Origin: Aquabacter sp.
Lineage (GTDB): Bacteria; Pseudomonadota; Alphaproteobacteria; Rhizobiales; Xanthobacteraceae
Length of the DNA stretch: 10,047 bases
Direction: 5' to 3'
Assembly (NCBI GenBank): GCA_030147645.1
Contig: JASBUY010000481.1
Location: 1-10,047 of the forward strand
Made by a program: the position numbers and the translations under genes. Shown here in pieces: positions 1 through 5,917 of this stretch (its first letter is position 1; every line of letters begins with the position of its first letter). The notes under the pieces are model-generated. The model searched no databases. It worked only from the letters and a program-made list of their open reading frames with translations, and had not been told where the DNA came from.

Positions 1-817
1 GATAAGCATTCAGATCCACCACCGGCTGAGCGGCCGTGAAGGCCCGCCAAAAGAACAACGCCGCGCCGAGCAGCGCGGCGAGCGTGAAGGCGCTGATGGT
101 GCCGGACTGGAACCAGTCGTCCTTGGCGCCCTCCTCCAGCACATATTCAAGGCTTCCCAGCATCACCGCCATGCCCGCGAGCCCGGCCACATCGAACCGC
201 TTCAGCAAAGAGAAGTCCGGTTCGTCGAAATCCACCAGGAACCAGCACAGCAGAGTCGCGGCGACACCCGGCACCAGATTGATCAGGAACAGCCAATGCC
301 AGGAGAAGAGTTCGGTGAGATAACCGCCGACCGTGGGGCCGATGGTTGGCGCGAGCGTCACCACGAGGCCCACCAGCGCCATGACCGGCGCCTGACTCCG
401 TTTGGGGAAGATGGTGTAGGCGGCGGCGAAGGCGGTGGGGATCATGCCGCCGCCGATGAAGCCCTGAAACGCGCGATAGGCGATCATCTGTTCCACGGAT
501 GTCGCGGTGGCGCAGAGCAGGCTCGCAAGCGTGAAGCCGGCGGAAGACAGAGCGAACAGGTAGCGGGTGGAGAGCGCGCGAGCGAGGAAGCCCGACAGCG
601 GGATCATCACCACTTCGGCGATGAGATAGGCGGTCTGGACCCAGGAAACCTCATCCGCGCTGGCGGAGAGCCCCGCCTGGATTTCGGACAGGGACGAGGA
701 GACGATCTGGATGTCCAGGATCGCCATGAACATTCCGAAAATGAGCGCGAAGAATGCGATCAGCCGGCGCGGCGTGACCTGCGGCTCGCCCGGCGCCGAT
801 CCTGAGGCAGCGGCCAT
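1..817 (-). CDS. emrB: DHA2-family MFS multidrug efflux permease, EmrB-like (partial, C-terminus off left edge)
   Basis: This is the inner-membrane drug:proton antiporter subunit of an EmrAB-type tripartite pump. About 272 N-terminal codons are in the window; the family usually has around 500 residues and 14 membrane helices, so roughly half is visible. After a short polar N-terminus (MAAASGSAPGEPQ) come successive hydrophobic helices. The first ends in LDIQIVSSSLSEIQ, the DHA2 'LDxTIvN' motif in the form common in alphaproteobacterial EmrB proteins. A motif A-like loop (GFLARALSTRYLF) follows helix 2. The antiporter motif C is clear as APTIGPTVGGYL. The ATG at 815-817 lies 3 bases after the TGA of the emrA-like gene, so the two are co-transcribed and probably translationally coupled. 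The Shine-Dalgarno would lie inside the end of emrA and is weak (CGGGA). Substrate cannot be read from the sequence. Family assignment is firm; the emrB name is used at family level. Confidence 0.93.
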   Translation of the reverse strand, partial: MAAASGSAPGEPQVTPRRLIAFFALIFGMFMAILDIQIVSSSLSEIQAGLSASADEVSWVQTAYLIAEVVMIPLSGFLARALSTRYLFALSSAGFTLASLLCATATSVEQMIAYRAFQGFIGGGMIPTAFAAAYTIFPKRSQAPVMALVGLVVTLAPTIGPTVGGYLTELFSWHWLFLINLVPGVAATLLCWFLVDFDEPDFSLLKRFDVAGLAGMAVMLGSLEYVLEEGAKDDWFQSGTISAFTLAALLGAALFFWRAFTAAQPVVDLNAY

Positions 818-820
818 GGC

Positions 821-2020
821 TCAGTGTCCCGGTGCCGCCGCGACTTTTGCGTTGGCGGCCGGTTCGGTGCGGGTGTCCACGGTCGCCTCCACCGACAGGC
901 CCGGGCGCAGGAGCCCGCTTGCGATGACCGCCTCGGGAACGCGAATGCGCACGGGGACGCGCTGGACGATCTTGGTGAAGTTGCCGGTGGCGTTTTCCGG
1001 GGGAAGCAGGCTGAAGACCTGGCCCGCCGCCGGGGAAATGCTCTCCACGGTCCCGGCGATGGGATGGCCGGGATCGGTGTCCAGCACCAGTTCGACGCTC
1101 TGGCCGGCCCGCACGCGGGCGAGTTGCGTCTCCTTGAAATTGGCCTCCACATAAGCGCCCGTATCGGAGACCAAGGCGGCGAGCCGCTTCCCGGCGGAGA
1201 CATAATCCCCCACCTGAACCGCCTTGTTGCCCACCAGCCCGTCGAACGGGGCGCGCAAGGTCGTGGCGTCGAGGTCCAGTTGCGCCTTGGCGAGGGCGGC
1301 TTCGAGTTCGGCGCGCGTTTGCTCGGCTTCCGCGCGCTGGGCTTTCAGAACATCGAGATTGGCTTTGGCAGAGGCGAGCGCGGCGTGCGCGGCCAAGGTC
1401 CCCGCGTGGGTCTTGTCCCGGTCGGCGCGCGCCGCATCGAGGGATTGCTGGCTCGCGAACTTGTTCTGGGCGAGCCGCGTGGTGCGATCAAAATCGGCGC
1501 TGGCGCGGGCCTCGTCGGCGGCGGCGGACTCCATCTGCGCCTGCGCCTGGTCGATGCTGGCGAGACCCGCTTCCGCCTGCTTGGCAAGCCGGGCGATGGT
1601 CGCGTCCTGCGTGCCGATGCGGGCGCGGGCTTGGTCCACCGCGACGCGATAGTCGCGGTCGTCCAGTTGCACGAGGATATCGCCCGCTTTCACATGGGAA
1701 TTCGCCACCACCGGCACGGCCACCACATAGCCCGGCACCTTGGGGGCGACGACGGCGATGTCCGCGCCCACATAGGCATTGTCCGTGGACACCTGGAACC
1801 GCCAGGTCGTCCAGTAAGTCACCCCCGCCCAGCCGAGACCCGCCACGAGGACAGCCGCCACGCCGAGCAGAATCTGCCGCCGACGTCCGCGTCCCGACTT
1901 TGCCGCGGCAGTGCCCGCCTCCGGACCCGCCGGCGACGTGGAGGCGGGTTCAGACGCAGCTTGCGGCGCAACCGTGGGGGATGGGAGCGATGAAGCAGGT
2001 TTGGTCTCGATATCGGTCAT
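821..2020 (-). CDS. emrA: EmrA-like membrane fusion (periplasmic adaptor) protein, HlyD family
   Basis: This adaptor links the inner-membrane permease to an outer-membrane channel across the periplasm. With the ATG at 2018-2020 (MTDIETKPASS) it has 399 residues, normal for EmrA. Order of parts: a Pro/Ala/Ser-rich cytoplasmic tail (about 1-43), a basic RGRRR stretch, one membrane anchor (about 50-70), the family signature STDNAYV (78-84), the first half of the lipoyl/barrel-sandwich domain, a long alanine-rich alpha-helical hairpin (about 124-255), the second lipoyl half with LRAPFDGLVG (255-264) and GDYVSAG, then a beta-barrel region and a C-terminal tail. The frame is open upstream to an ATG at 2305, but that extension would run through the palindromic operators and the hairpin and does not look like protein, so the 2020 start is preferred. 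A modest GAG-containing ribosome site precedes it. It is the first gene of the emrAB operon. No outer-membrane partner is encoded nearby. Confidence 0.93.
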   Translation of the reverse strand: MTDIETKPASSLPSPTVAPQAASEPASTSPAGPEAGTAAAKSGRGRRRQILLGVAAVLVAGLGWAGVTYWTTWRFQVSTDNAYVGADIAVVAPKVPGYVVAVPVVANSHVKAGDILVQLDDRDYRVAVDQARARIGTQDATIARLAKQAEAGLASIDQAQAQMESAAADEARASADFDRTTRLAQNKFASQQSLDAARADRDKTHAGTLAAHAALASAKANLDVLKAQRAEAEQTRAELEAALAKAQLDLDATTLRAPFDGLVGNKAVQVGDYVSAGKRLAALVSDTGAYVEANFKETQLARVRAGQSVELVLDTDPGHPIAGTVESISPAAGQVFSLLPPENATGNFTKIVQRVPVRIRVPEAVIASGLLRPGLSVEATVDTRTEPAANAKVAAAPGH

Positions 2021-2146
2021 GATGTCTCGGAGCGGAATGAGGGACGCTCGGGCCGATCTTGGCCCCTCGCGCGGGTTCGCCCCGAAATCTCGAAAAGACC
2101 GCGTCGGGCAGAATGAGGGCCGCATGCGCGCCCGTCGGACCTGCCG

Positions 2147-2191
2147 AAAAAGGGGGAGGGAGAAGGACGGGGGCGGTGTCCTTCTCCCTCC
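2147..2191 (-). terminator. Terminator-like hairpin in the emrAB leader (possible attenuator or insulator)
   Basis: A perfect 14-bp inverted repeat (2155-2168 paired with 2178-2191) encloses a 9-nt loop. Read on the minus strand the 3' arm is followed by CCC and then five T residues (complement of 2147-2151). That is the shape of an intrinsic terminator, although the T-run is short and starts three bases after the stem. It lies about 130-170 bases upstream of the emrA start codon and downstream of the candidate emrAB promoter. It would therefore either attenuate emrAB transcription or stop antisense read-through coming from the deacetylase gene across tetR. The repeat is seen directly; its role is inference. 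Confidence 0.55.
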
Positions 2192-2225
2192 AGCGCCGGC
2201 CGAAAGCGGGTTGCGGTCCGCGTCC

Positions 2226-2242
2226 GACCGAACGGTTCGGTC
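2226..2242. promoter_or_regulatory. Palindromic operator 1 (probable TetR-family binding site)
   Basis: GACCGAACGGTTCGGTC is a perfect 17-bp palindrome about the central base 2234. It shares the 14-base core GAACGGTTCGGTCA with the second site at 2287-2303. It would lie just downstream of the transcription start predicted for emrAB, a position expected for repression. Length, symmetry and location between a TetR-family gene and its divergent target match the classical TetR-family autoregulatory layout. Binding is inferred. Confidence 0.75.
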
Positions 2243-2252
2243 AATGACCATT

Positions 2253-2281
2253 TGTGTACGCCATCCCCGGACCGGCCGCAA
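2253..2281 (-). promoter_or_regulatory. Candidate sigma70-type promoter for emrAB
   Basis: On the minus strand TTGCGG (2276-2281) could serve as -35 and TACACA (2253-2258) as -10, separated by exactly 17 bp. Both are imperfect matches to the consensus. The candidate is supported mainly by context: operator 2 abuts it upstream and operator 1 begins roughly 10 bp downstream of the -10 box. This would give emrAB a leader of about 225 nt that includes the hairpin at 2155-2191. Confidence 0.4.
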
Positions 2282-2286
2282 GATCG

Positions 2287-2303
2287 AACTGAACGGTTCG
2301 GTC
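2287..2303. promoter_or_regulatory. Palindromic operator 2 (probable TetR-family binding site)
   Basis: AACTGAACGGTTCGGTC is an imperfect 17-bp palindrome centred on 2295. It differs from operator 1 at two positions (first base and fourth base) and keeps the complete right half-site. The 61-bp centre-to-centre distance is close to six helical turns, so both sites would face nearly the same side of the DNA. It lies directly upstream of the -35 candidates of both divergent promoters, so one dimer could affect both. Confidence 0.72.
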
Positions 2304-2308
2304 ATTTT

Positions 2309-2336
2309 TTTGCCTCCGGCCTGTGGCGGATATAGA
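2309..2336 (+). promoter_or_regulatory. Candidate promoter for the TetR-family gene
   Basis: TTTGCC at 2309-2314 and TATAGA at 2331-2336 are spaced by 16 bp on the plus strand, immediately after operator 2 and a run of seven T (2305-2311). The -10 matches the consensus at four of six positions. Transcription would start near 2343 and give a leader of about 90 nt. Support is positional and motif-based only. Confidence 0.38.
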
Positions 2337-2431
2337 CAGGGCGGGGGGCAGATGCGCTAAATCAACGGCGCAGACGCGCGCGGCCCCCTGCTCGATCGAC
2401 CGAGCCGCGGGTCCGCGGCCGGAACGCAGGA

Positions 2432-3121
2432 TTGGACCCCATCGTGTCGGACACGCTCGTTCAGGACATCATTTCCGCAGCCGGGCAAGACCCGGAGAAG
2501 CGCAGTCAGATCCTGACCGGCGCGCGGGAAGTTTTTCTGGAACGCGGCTTCGACGCGGCGAGCATGGGCGACATCTCGCGCGCCGCCGGCGTCTCCAAGG
2601 GCACGCTCTACGTCTATTTCAAAGACAAGGTCGATCTCTTCACCGCCCTCATCCAGTCGCAGTGCGGCGAAACCGCCGAATGCACTTTCGTTCTGGATGC
2701 CTCGGGCGACATTGCCGAGGCGCTGCGCAAGCTCGGCCACTCCTACGTGAATATGGTGGTGCGCCCGGACAATATCGCCACCCTGCGCATCGTCATCGCC
2801 GCCGCCGGCAAATTTCCCGAGATTGGTCGCGCCTTCTACGAGGCCGGCCCTGGACGGGGCGCTCGCCGCCTCGCCGCCTTTCTGCAGGCCAAGGTCGCGG
2901 AAGGGGATCTGGAGATCGCGGACGCCGACCTGGAGAGCGCGGCCAACCAATTCCTTGCCTTGTGCAAGGAGGCGGTGGCCATGCCGATCCTGGTGGGCGG
3001 GGCCACACCTCCCGACCCCGAGCGCACCGACCGGGTCGTCTGCCGGGCGGTGAGCTTCTTCCTCAAGGTCTATGGCACGCCGCGCCTGTCGAGCCGCGAG
3101 GCGACCGCCGCGCTGGTCTGA
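2432..3121 (+). CDS. TetR/AcrR-family repressor, AefR-like C-terminal domain
   Basis: This is a one-component transcriptional repressor, probable regulator of the divergent emrAB operon and of itself. With the TTG start at 2432 it has 229 residues. The N-terminal helix-turn-helix domain spans about 24-70: ILTGAREVFLERGFDAASM, then DISRAAGVSKGTLYVYF (47-63), the TetR_N signature. The ligand domain contains LRIVIAAAGKFPEIGRAFYEAGP, typical of the AefR-like TetR C-terminal family. A GTG at 2444 (residue 5) is an alternative start: the only purine-rich site, GCAGG at 2426-2430, is too close to the TTG and somewhat far from the GTG, so the start stays uncertain by four codons. It ends 6 bp before the stop of the convergent deacetylase gene. 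The inducer is unknown. Family call is firm; the target is inferred from the divergent layout and palindromes. Confidence 0.92.
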   Translation: MDPIVSDTLVQDIISAAGQDPEKRSQILTGAREVFLERGFDAASMGDISRAAGVSKGTLYVYFKDKVDLFTALIQSQCGETAECTFVLDASGDIAEALRKLGHSYVNMVVRPDNIATLRIVIAAAGKFPEIGRAFYEAGPGRGARRLAAFLQAKVAEGDLEIADADLESAANQFLALCKEAVAMPILVGGATPPDPERTDRVVCRAVSFFLKVYGTPRLSSREATAALV

Positions 3122-3127
3122 CGCCCT

Positions 3128-4057
3128 TCAGCCGCGCATCAGCGCTGTGACATGGGCGGCGGCCGAGGTGGCGAGCCCGTCCAGGTCATAGCCTCCTTCC
3201 AGCACCGACACCACGCGCCCGCCGGCGGTCTTGTCCGCCACGTCCATGAGACGGCGGGTCACCCAGCCGAAATCCGTATCCACGAGCCGCAGCGAGGCGA
3301 GCGGATCATTCTTATGGGCATCGAAGCCCGCCGAGATGATCAGCAATTCCGGGGCGAAGGCTTCAAGGCGCGGCAGGATGCGGTTTTCAAATGCTTCCTT
3401 GAACTTGTCCCCGGCATCGCCCGAGCGCAGCGGAGCGTTGACGATGGTGTTGGCGGCGCCGGTTTCGGTGACGGCGCCGGTTCCGGGATAAAGCGGCATT
3501 TCATGGGTGGAGGCGTAGAGCACGCTGTCGTCCGCCCAAAAGATCTCCTGCGTGCCATTGCCGTGATGCACGTCGAAATCGACGATTGCGACCCGGTCGA
3601 TGCCATGGACCGCCTGCGCGTGGCGTGCGGCGATGGCGGCCTGATTCAACAGGCAGAAGCCCATGGGCCGGCGGGTTTCACAATGGTGTCCCGGCGGGCG
3701 CATGCAGACGAACGCATTGTCCACCTTGCGCGCCACCACCTCATCCACCGCATAGCAGGCGCCGCCCACCGCGCGGGTCACCGCTTCCCAGCTTCCGGGC
3801 GACATGACGGTATCGGAATCGATGCGCACCAGCCCTTCGTGGGGCGAGGCGGCCGCCATGGCGTCCACGAAATCCGCCGGATGCACCCGAATGATGTCCT
3901 CGCGCTCGCCTTTCGGCGCGCTCTCGCGCAGCAGCGGGGCGAATTTCTCCTGCTCGAAGATGCGGTCAAGGGCCTTCAGGCGGTCCACCCGTTCGGGATG
4001 ACCGGGAGGGGTGAGGTGCAGCAGGCCTGAAGGATGGGTGATGAGCAGGGTGGACAT
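3128..4057 (-). CDS. Histone-deacetylase-superfamily zinc amidohydrolase (HDAC-like / acetoin-utilisation type)
   Basis: This is a zinc-dependent deacetylase of the arginase/deacetylase fold. Bacterial members remove acetyl or acyl groups from polyamines, small amides or protein lysines; the substrate here cannot be read. The chosen ATG at 4055-4057 (MSTLLITHPS) gives 309 residues, a usual class II-like length. The frame is open 29 codons further upstream, but that stretch lacks the fold's conserved beginning, and GAGAGG lies upstream of the chosen ATG. Catalytic features are complete: the His pair in RPPGHH (H124, H125), zinc ligands D162 and H164 in DFDVHHGNGTQE, D246 in SAGFDAHKNDP, and the transition-state Tyr290 in LEGGYD. 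So the enzyme should be active. It has no signal peptide and is likely cytoplasmic. It diverges from the short-chain dehydrogenase gene across 182 bp and converges on tetR with a 6-bp gap and no visible terminator. Confidence 0.92.
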   Translation of the reverse strand: MSTLLITHPSGLLHLTPPGHPERVDRLKALDRIFEQEKFAPLLRESAPKGEREDIIRVHPADFVDAMAAASPHEGLVRIDSDTVMSPGSWEAVTRAVGGACYAVDEVVARKVDNAFVCMRPPGHHCETRRPMGFCLLNQAAIAARHAQAVHGIDRVAIVDFDVHHGNGTQEIFWADDSVLYASTHEMPLYPGTGAVTETGAANTIVNAPLRSGDAGDKFKEAFENRILPRLEAFAPELLIISAGFDAHKNDPLASLRLVDTDFGWVTRRLMDVADKTAGGRVVSVLEGGYDLDGLATSAAAHVTALMRG

Positions 4058-4081
4058 TTGGCGTCGCGCCTCTCGTGGGTG

Positions 4082-4096
4082 GATCTCTTGGAGATC
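4082..4096. promoter_or_regulatory. Short inverted repeat in the deacetylase / dehydrogenase divergent region
   Basis: GATCTC and GAGATC (6-bp arms) flank the 3 bases TTG. It sits 24 bp upstream of the deacetylase start codon and about 145 bp upstream of the dehydrogenase start, where an operator could lie. It is short enough to be chance, and no regulator gene is adjacent apart from the TetR gene across the deacetylase gene, whose presumed operator has a different sequence. Confidence 0.25.
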
Positions 4097-4224
4097 TTCT
4101 TGGGCAGGATGTTCCTGACATACCATATTCCAAAAGCCGCCCAAGGAATTTGACGCCGATCAGACGGCCTTGCGATTTTCGTTCACCGTTCCGAAGGCTT
4201 GGACCGTCACAGTGCGCGCAATCC

Positions 4225-4233
4225 AAGGGAGGA
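4225..4233 (+). promoter_or_regulatory. Strong ribosome binding site deciding the dehydrogenase start
   Basis: AAGGGAGGA ends 6 bases before the ATG at 4240 and directly abuts another in-frame ATG at 4234. Spacing therefore favours 4240 (protein beginning MGAEQQR) over 4234 (beginning MAMGAEQ). Confidence 0.75.
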
Positions 4234-4239
4234 ATGGCC

Positions 4240-5022
4240 ATGGGAGCGGAGCAACAACGCACGGCCCTGATCACCGGCGGGGCTTCCGGCATCGGCGAGG
4301 CCTGCGCCGCCGCCCTCGCCCAGGCAGGCTGGCGTATCATCGTCAGCGATCTGCGCGCCGAGGCCGCCGAGGAGACGGCGAACCGGCTCGGCGGCGAGGC
4401 ACTAACGCTGGATGTGGCGGACGCGGACGCGATCGAGGCCGCAGCCGAGGCGGCCGAGCGGCGCTTCGGCCCCATTTCCGGCCTGGTCACCAGCGCTGGC
4501 GTGCTCCAGCCGCCGACACCTCCGGAAGCCTTTTCCGCGCGCGACTTTGACCGCGTAATGGACGTCAATCTGCGCGGCACCTATCTGACCGCCGTGGCGT
4601 TCGGAACGCGCATGGCGCGGCGCGGACACGGCGCCATCGTCACCATCGGCTCCGTCACCAGTCTGCGGTCCGTACCGCTCCACGCTTATGGCCCCTCCAA
4701 GGCGGCGGTCGCCGCGCTCACCCAATGCCTCGCGGCGGAATGGGGACGCTCGGGCGTGCGGATCAACTGCATCTCCCCCGGCTATGTGGCAACTCCGCCG
4801 CTTCAGAGAGCCATCGATGCCGGGCAGCGCGACCCCCGCGCCCTGGAGGAAGCCGCCGCCATGGGCCGGCTGGTGCGGGCGGAGGAGGTGGGGCAGGTCG
4901 CCGCCTTCCTGCTTTCGCCCTCCGCGAGCGCCATCACCGGCGTCAATCTGCCGGTGGATTGCGGCTGGCTCGTCGGGGCGCATATGGGAACCTATGGCGG
5001 CGTTCCGGCCGCGCGCACTTGA
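4240..5022 (+). CDS. Short-chain dehydrogenase/reductase (classical SDR, NAD-type)
   Basis: This is a cytoplasmic Rossmann-fold oxidoreductase of about 260 residues, the classical SDR length. The dinucleotide-binding loop TGGASGIG is at 12-19. Asp37 at the end of the second beta strand (VSDLR) points to NAD(H) rather than NADP(H). The usual NNAG structural motif appears as TSAG (84-87). The active site is present: Asn110 (MDVNLRG), Ser138 (TIGSV), Tyr150 and Lys154 (YGPSK). The Ser-Tyr interval is 12, one residue shorter than in many relatives. The cofactor-loop motif SPGYVATP and the C-terminal GVNLPVDCGW are typical of 3-oxoacyl-ACP-reductase or sugar/polyol dehydrogenase-like SDRs. The substrate is not predictable. 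It diverges from the deacetylase gene; whether the two share a promoter region functionally is unknown. No terminator is visible after the stop. Confidence 0.92.
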   Translation: MGAEQQRTALITGGASGIGEACAAALAQAGWRIIVSDLRAEAAEETANRLGGEALTLDVADADAIEAAAEAAERRFGPISGLVTSAGVLQPPTPPEAFSARDFDRVMDVNLRGTYLTAVAFGTRMARRGHGAIVTIGSVTSLRSVPLHAYGPSKAAVAALTQCLAAEWGRSGVRINCISPGYVATPPLQRAIDAGQRDPRALEEAAAMGRLVRAEEVGQVAAFLLSPSASAITGVNLPVDCGWLVGAHMGTYGGVPAART

Positions 5023-5081
5023 GAACCAAGCGCCACACCAGCCTCGCGCAACCTTTGCTGCCAATCTTTGGAAGAATTTCG

Positions 5082-5095
5082 GACTTCCGGAAGTC
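5082..5095. promoter_or_regulatory. Perfect 14-bp palindrome upstream of the orphan membrane protein
   Basis: GACTTCCGGAAGTC reads the same on both strands with no spacer. It lies 80 bp upstream of the start of the 228-residue protein, in a stretch visibly richer in A and T than the flanking genes, and 3 bp before a second, longer inverted repeat. The most likely role is a binding site for a dimeric regulator; the protein is unknown. Confidence 0.45.
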
Positions 5096-5098
5096 TGT

Positions 5099-5134
5099 GC
5101 GCAAAATGCAATCTGCAAAGACAGCATTTTGCGC
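5099..5134. repeat. 11-bp perfect inverted repeat with 14-nt loop (operator or leader hairpin)
   Basis: GCGCAAAATGC (5099-5109) pairs perfectly with GCATTTTGCGC (5124-5134). No T-run follows on the plus strand, and none follows on the minus strand, so it is not a good intrinsic terminator for either direction. Its position 41 bp before the start codon of the orphan protein suggests an operator with two spaced half-sites (25 bp between half-site centres) or a 5' leader hairpin. Confidence 0.45.
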
Positions 5135-5175
5135 TATGGGGAATGGCAGGGCGGCGGTGTTGGGGGGCTCGCGCA

Positions 5176-5862
5176 ATGCATCAGTTGAATGAGGCTCAAC
5201 TCGCCGACGCGATCGCGGCGAAGCAATTGACTCGGCTTGAACATGCTTATGACGCCGCCGTGCAGCAGATGAGCGGGCCTCAGAACGGTCTGGTCGCGCT
5301 GGTGCTCGGTGTGGGCGTTGCGCATATGGGCGGTGCCCCGGCGGTGGTGGCGGCGGCGATTGCCGTTTATTACGCGTTCCGCACGGCGCTTTGCGACATG
5401 CAGGCCCGGGCCGAGGCCCGCCGGGTATCCAAGATCGTCAAGCACCCCCATGTCCAGAGCCTGATGAGCAAGGTGGCCGCCAATGCGCCCGCCTCGCTCG
5501 CGAGCCAGAACGGCACCGCTTGGCTGATCCAGGAGCCGAAAGGCACGCCGGGCTTTCAAGTGTTGAAAAAGTTCGAATATCAGCGCCACCGCCGCAGCCT
5601 GATGTCCACCGGGCGCATGCTGGATGAGGTGAGCATCTCCACCGACAGGATCATTCACCGCCGCTATATCGGCAAAGAGGGCTTCACCCTCGCGACCCAC
5701 AAGGTCCGCTGGTCCGCGACGCGGCGCCGGCAGGCGCGCAACTGGCGTCCCGGCACACCCCTGCCCGACACCGCCTTGCTGAATGTGGATTTCGCGGCCG
5801 TGGAAGCCGATTACCGCGCGAGCCGCTTCCTCAAGGGCGACGGCACCGGCTTCAAACACTGA
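5176..5862 (+). CDS. Uncharacterised protein with N-terminal membrane segment(s)
   Basis: I do not recognise this protein. The ATG at 5176 (MHQLNEAQL) gives 228 residues; GGGGGG at 5162-5167 is an acceptable ribosome site. The frame is open further upstream, but that would run through the tandem palindromes and yields unprotein-like sequence. An N-terminal helix (about 5-32) is followed by a hydrophobic stretch at 38-68 rich in Gly, Ala and Val, long enough for one long or two short membrane helices (GLVALVLGVGVAHMGG, then PAVVAAAIAVYYAF). The rest is soluble and basic, with clusters such as YQRHRRSL, HRRYIG and ATRRRQARNW, an Ala/Ser-rich linker near 98-110 and the end GDGTGFKH. The basic C-terminal part is probably cytoplasmic by the positive-inside rule. 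Coding bias matches the neighbours, so it is probably a real gene. It stands alone between an SDR and a flavin monooxygenase, with no obvious operon partner. Confidence 0.75.
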   Translation: MHQLNEAQLADAIAAKQLTRLEHAYDAAVQQMSGPQNGLVALVLGVGVAHMGGAPAVVAAAIAVYYAFRTALCDMQARAEARRVSKIVKHPHVQSLMSKVAANAPASLASQNGTAWLIQEPKGTPGFQVLKKFEYQRHRRSLMSTGRMLDEVSISTDRIIHRRYIGKEGFTLATHKVRWSATRRRQARNWRPGTPLPDTALLNVDFAAVEADYRASRFLKGDGTGFKH

Positions 5863-5917
5863 GACGCCGCAGCCGGCTCTCCCAAGCTCTCCGCCAGAGG
5901 CTGCCAAAGGCGTGCCA

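Larger units (their letters stand above)
2021..2431. other. Divergent emrAB / tetR intergenic regulatory region
   Basis: This 411-bp gap lies between the start of the emrA-like gene (minus) and the start of the TetR-family gene (plus). It holds two related palindromes centred 61 bp apart (at 2234 and 2295), candidate promoters in both directions, and a 14-bp-stem hairpin with a T-run in the minus-strand sense. The stretch 2021-2140 is the proximal emrA leader and shows nothing I can name. The stretch 2337-2431 is the tetR leader and holds no gene I would call. Confidence 0.8.

Noticed and set aside
824..1993. Long open frame on the plus strand opposite the emrA-like gene
   Set aside because: It mirrors the coding strand of a well-supported gene in GC-rich DNA. 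The translation is rich in Gly, Arg and His and shows no domain.
2021..2305. Upstream extension of the emrA-like frame to an ATG at 2305
   Set aside because: The extension runs through both operator palindromes and the leader hairpin, and lacks the composition of an EmrA N-terminus. The ATG at 2020 gives a normal-length protein.
2352..2360. Minimal ORF ATG-CGC-TAA after a G-rich stretch in the tetR leader
   Set aside because: Two codons after a G-run are expected by chance in such DNA. Nothing links it to control of tetR.
3152..4030. Long open frame on the plus strand opposite the deacetylase
   Set aside because: The deacetylase has complete catalytic motifs on the minus strand. The opposite frame has the low-complexity composition of an antisense shadow.
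5869..5904. GCAGCC / GGCTGC inverted repeat after the orphan protein gene
   Set aside because: Six-base arms with a 24-base loop and no T-run. Too weak to call a terminator.
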